The translations under genes were made by a program, and so were the position numbers. A DNA stretch of 5,775 nt from Thermoplasmata archaeon (GTDB taxonomy: Archaea; Thermoplasmatota; B47-G6; B47-G6B; 47-G6), in the NCBI GenBank assembly GCA_003663565.1, contig QMTT01000068.1, positions 1-5,775 on the forward strand, in the 5' to 3' direction. The notes under the pieces were generated by a model that saw only the letters and a program-made list of their open reading frames with translations, made no database searches and was not told where the DNA came from. Position 1 is the first letter of the stretch. The number at the start of each line of letters is the position of its first letter. This document shows, piece after piece, positions 5,277 to 5,775 of the stretch.

Positions 5277-5775
5277 TTATACTGCTGGGATAAAAGTGTG
5301 TCTACAGTTCGGATGTGGAGTAAAAGGTCTTAGTTCAGAATAAAACCAACCGAATCCACCTCTTATTGCTTCTTCTCTTACTACTCGCTTTAACTCTTCC
5401 AAAGTTACTCCATTTCTCGTTCTTTCCTTTATTCTTCTGCATACTTCTGTTGTTCTGTAGTCATCTGGTCCTATCCATTTGAATTTTAGTTCTTCTTCTC
5501 CTTCCTCCTGTCTTCTCTTATTTTCTTCTTGGAAGTAGGTCTCTCGGATTTCGTTTATGGTTTCGTGAAAGATATTCCTTATTAAAGTTGAGATGTTTTC
5601 CGTGAATTCTCCTACCTTTTCTTCAATCTTCCTTCTTATTCTTTCTAATGTTGTTCCTTCTGGATTTGTTAATTCTCTTCGGATTATGAGCATTAGTTCT
5701 GTTCTAAAATCTTCAAGTTCGGATTTCAGAGGATAGTTTGATATGATTTTCCTTAAGATGTAGGTCTCGTTTTCA
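5277..5775 (-). CDS. MuF/SPP1 gp7-like minor head protein, C-terminal 165 residues (start beyond window)
   Basis: The frame is open to the right edge, so the first ATG inside the window (5693) is internal. Translation of 5694-5775 adds 27 residues without a stop (ENETYILRKI and onward). The C-terminal domain matches the phage Mu F-like head morphogenesis family. A helix INEIRETYFQEENKRRQEEG (73-92 of the visible part) leads to FKWIGPDDYRTTEVCRRIKE (98-117), then GVTLEELKRVV, and ends HPNCRHTFIPA. These proteins ride with the portal and help start prohead assembly, and some are injected or carry toxin domains. The family often has RTCxxC; here the first Cys is Thr and one Cys (112) pairs in position with the final HPNC Cys (157). 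A portal gene is expected just upstream, outside the window. It ends 49 bases before the protease gene. Confidence 0.85.
   Translation of the reverse strand, partial: ENETYILRKIISNYPLKSELEDFRTELMLIIRRELTNPEGTTLERIRRKIEEKVGEFTENISTLIRNIFHETINEIRETYFQEENKRRQEEGEEELKFKWIGPDDYRTTEVCRRIKERTRNGVTLEELKRVVREEAIRGGFGWFYSELRPFTPHPNCRHTFIPAV

Noticed and set aside
5277..5693. A stand-alone 138-residue gene starting at the ATG at 5693
   Set aside because: The frame continues open upstream to the window edge, there is no SD before this ATG, and family members are much longer, so the ATG is internal.
1..5775. tRNA genes, CRISPR array, insertion sequence or attachment site
   Set aside because: No cloverleaf-like GTTCRA arm, spaced repeat series, transposase or integrase was found; the spacers are too short to hide one.

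Overview
The window is a structural gene block of a tailed double-stranded DNA virus or provirus (head-tail virus, HK97-type capsid lineage). Every supported gene lies on the minus strand, so transcription runs from right to left. The order is: C-terminal part of a MuF/SPP1 gp7-type minor head protein (5277 to right edge), XkdF-like prohead protease with a long C-terminal extension (3644-5227), scaffold-like protein (3191-3631), HK97-fold major capsid protein (2043-3179), free-standing LAGLIDADG homing endonuclease (1317-1973), small lysine/glutamate-rich protein (1042-1272), head-tail adaptor with an N-terminal fibronectin-III-like domain (188-1042), and the start of an unrecognised gene (left edge to 182). 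This is the classic head-assembly order.

The genes are packed tightly, with gaps of 0-70 bases. Most starts carry a strong Shine-Dalgarno site complementary to AUCACCUCC (GGAGGTGAT, GAGGTGAT, GGAGGTG). The exceptions are the endonuclease, which has none and follows a very AT-rich spacer, and the adaptor, which starts in a TAATG overlap. The DNA is AT-rich. The capsid gene is visibly richer in G+C than the rest and the endonuclease gene much poorer.

The likely flow of work is as follows. The MuF-like protein associates with the portal, and the scaffold guides capsid protein assembly into a prohead. The protease matures the prohead, and after DNA packaging the adaptor joins the portal ring to the tail. 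The endonuclease is a selfish passenger between the capsid gene and its downstream partner.

The host cannot be fixed from this window. AGA/AGG and ATA codons, oligo-T tracts after the capsid gene and a TATA-like element before an SD-less endonuclease start would suit a virus of an archaeon, for example a methanogen or other anaerobe. The strong SD sites and gene order suit a bacterial phage equally well. No RNA genes, CRISPR arrays, insertion sequences or attachment sites were seen, and no stretch over 300 bases lacks a gene. I do not see a wholly new system. The parts most worth a second look are the Cys-bearing repeats in the protease extension, the FN3-like domain on the adaptor, and the architecture around the endonuclease.
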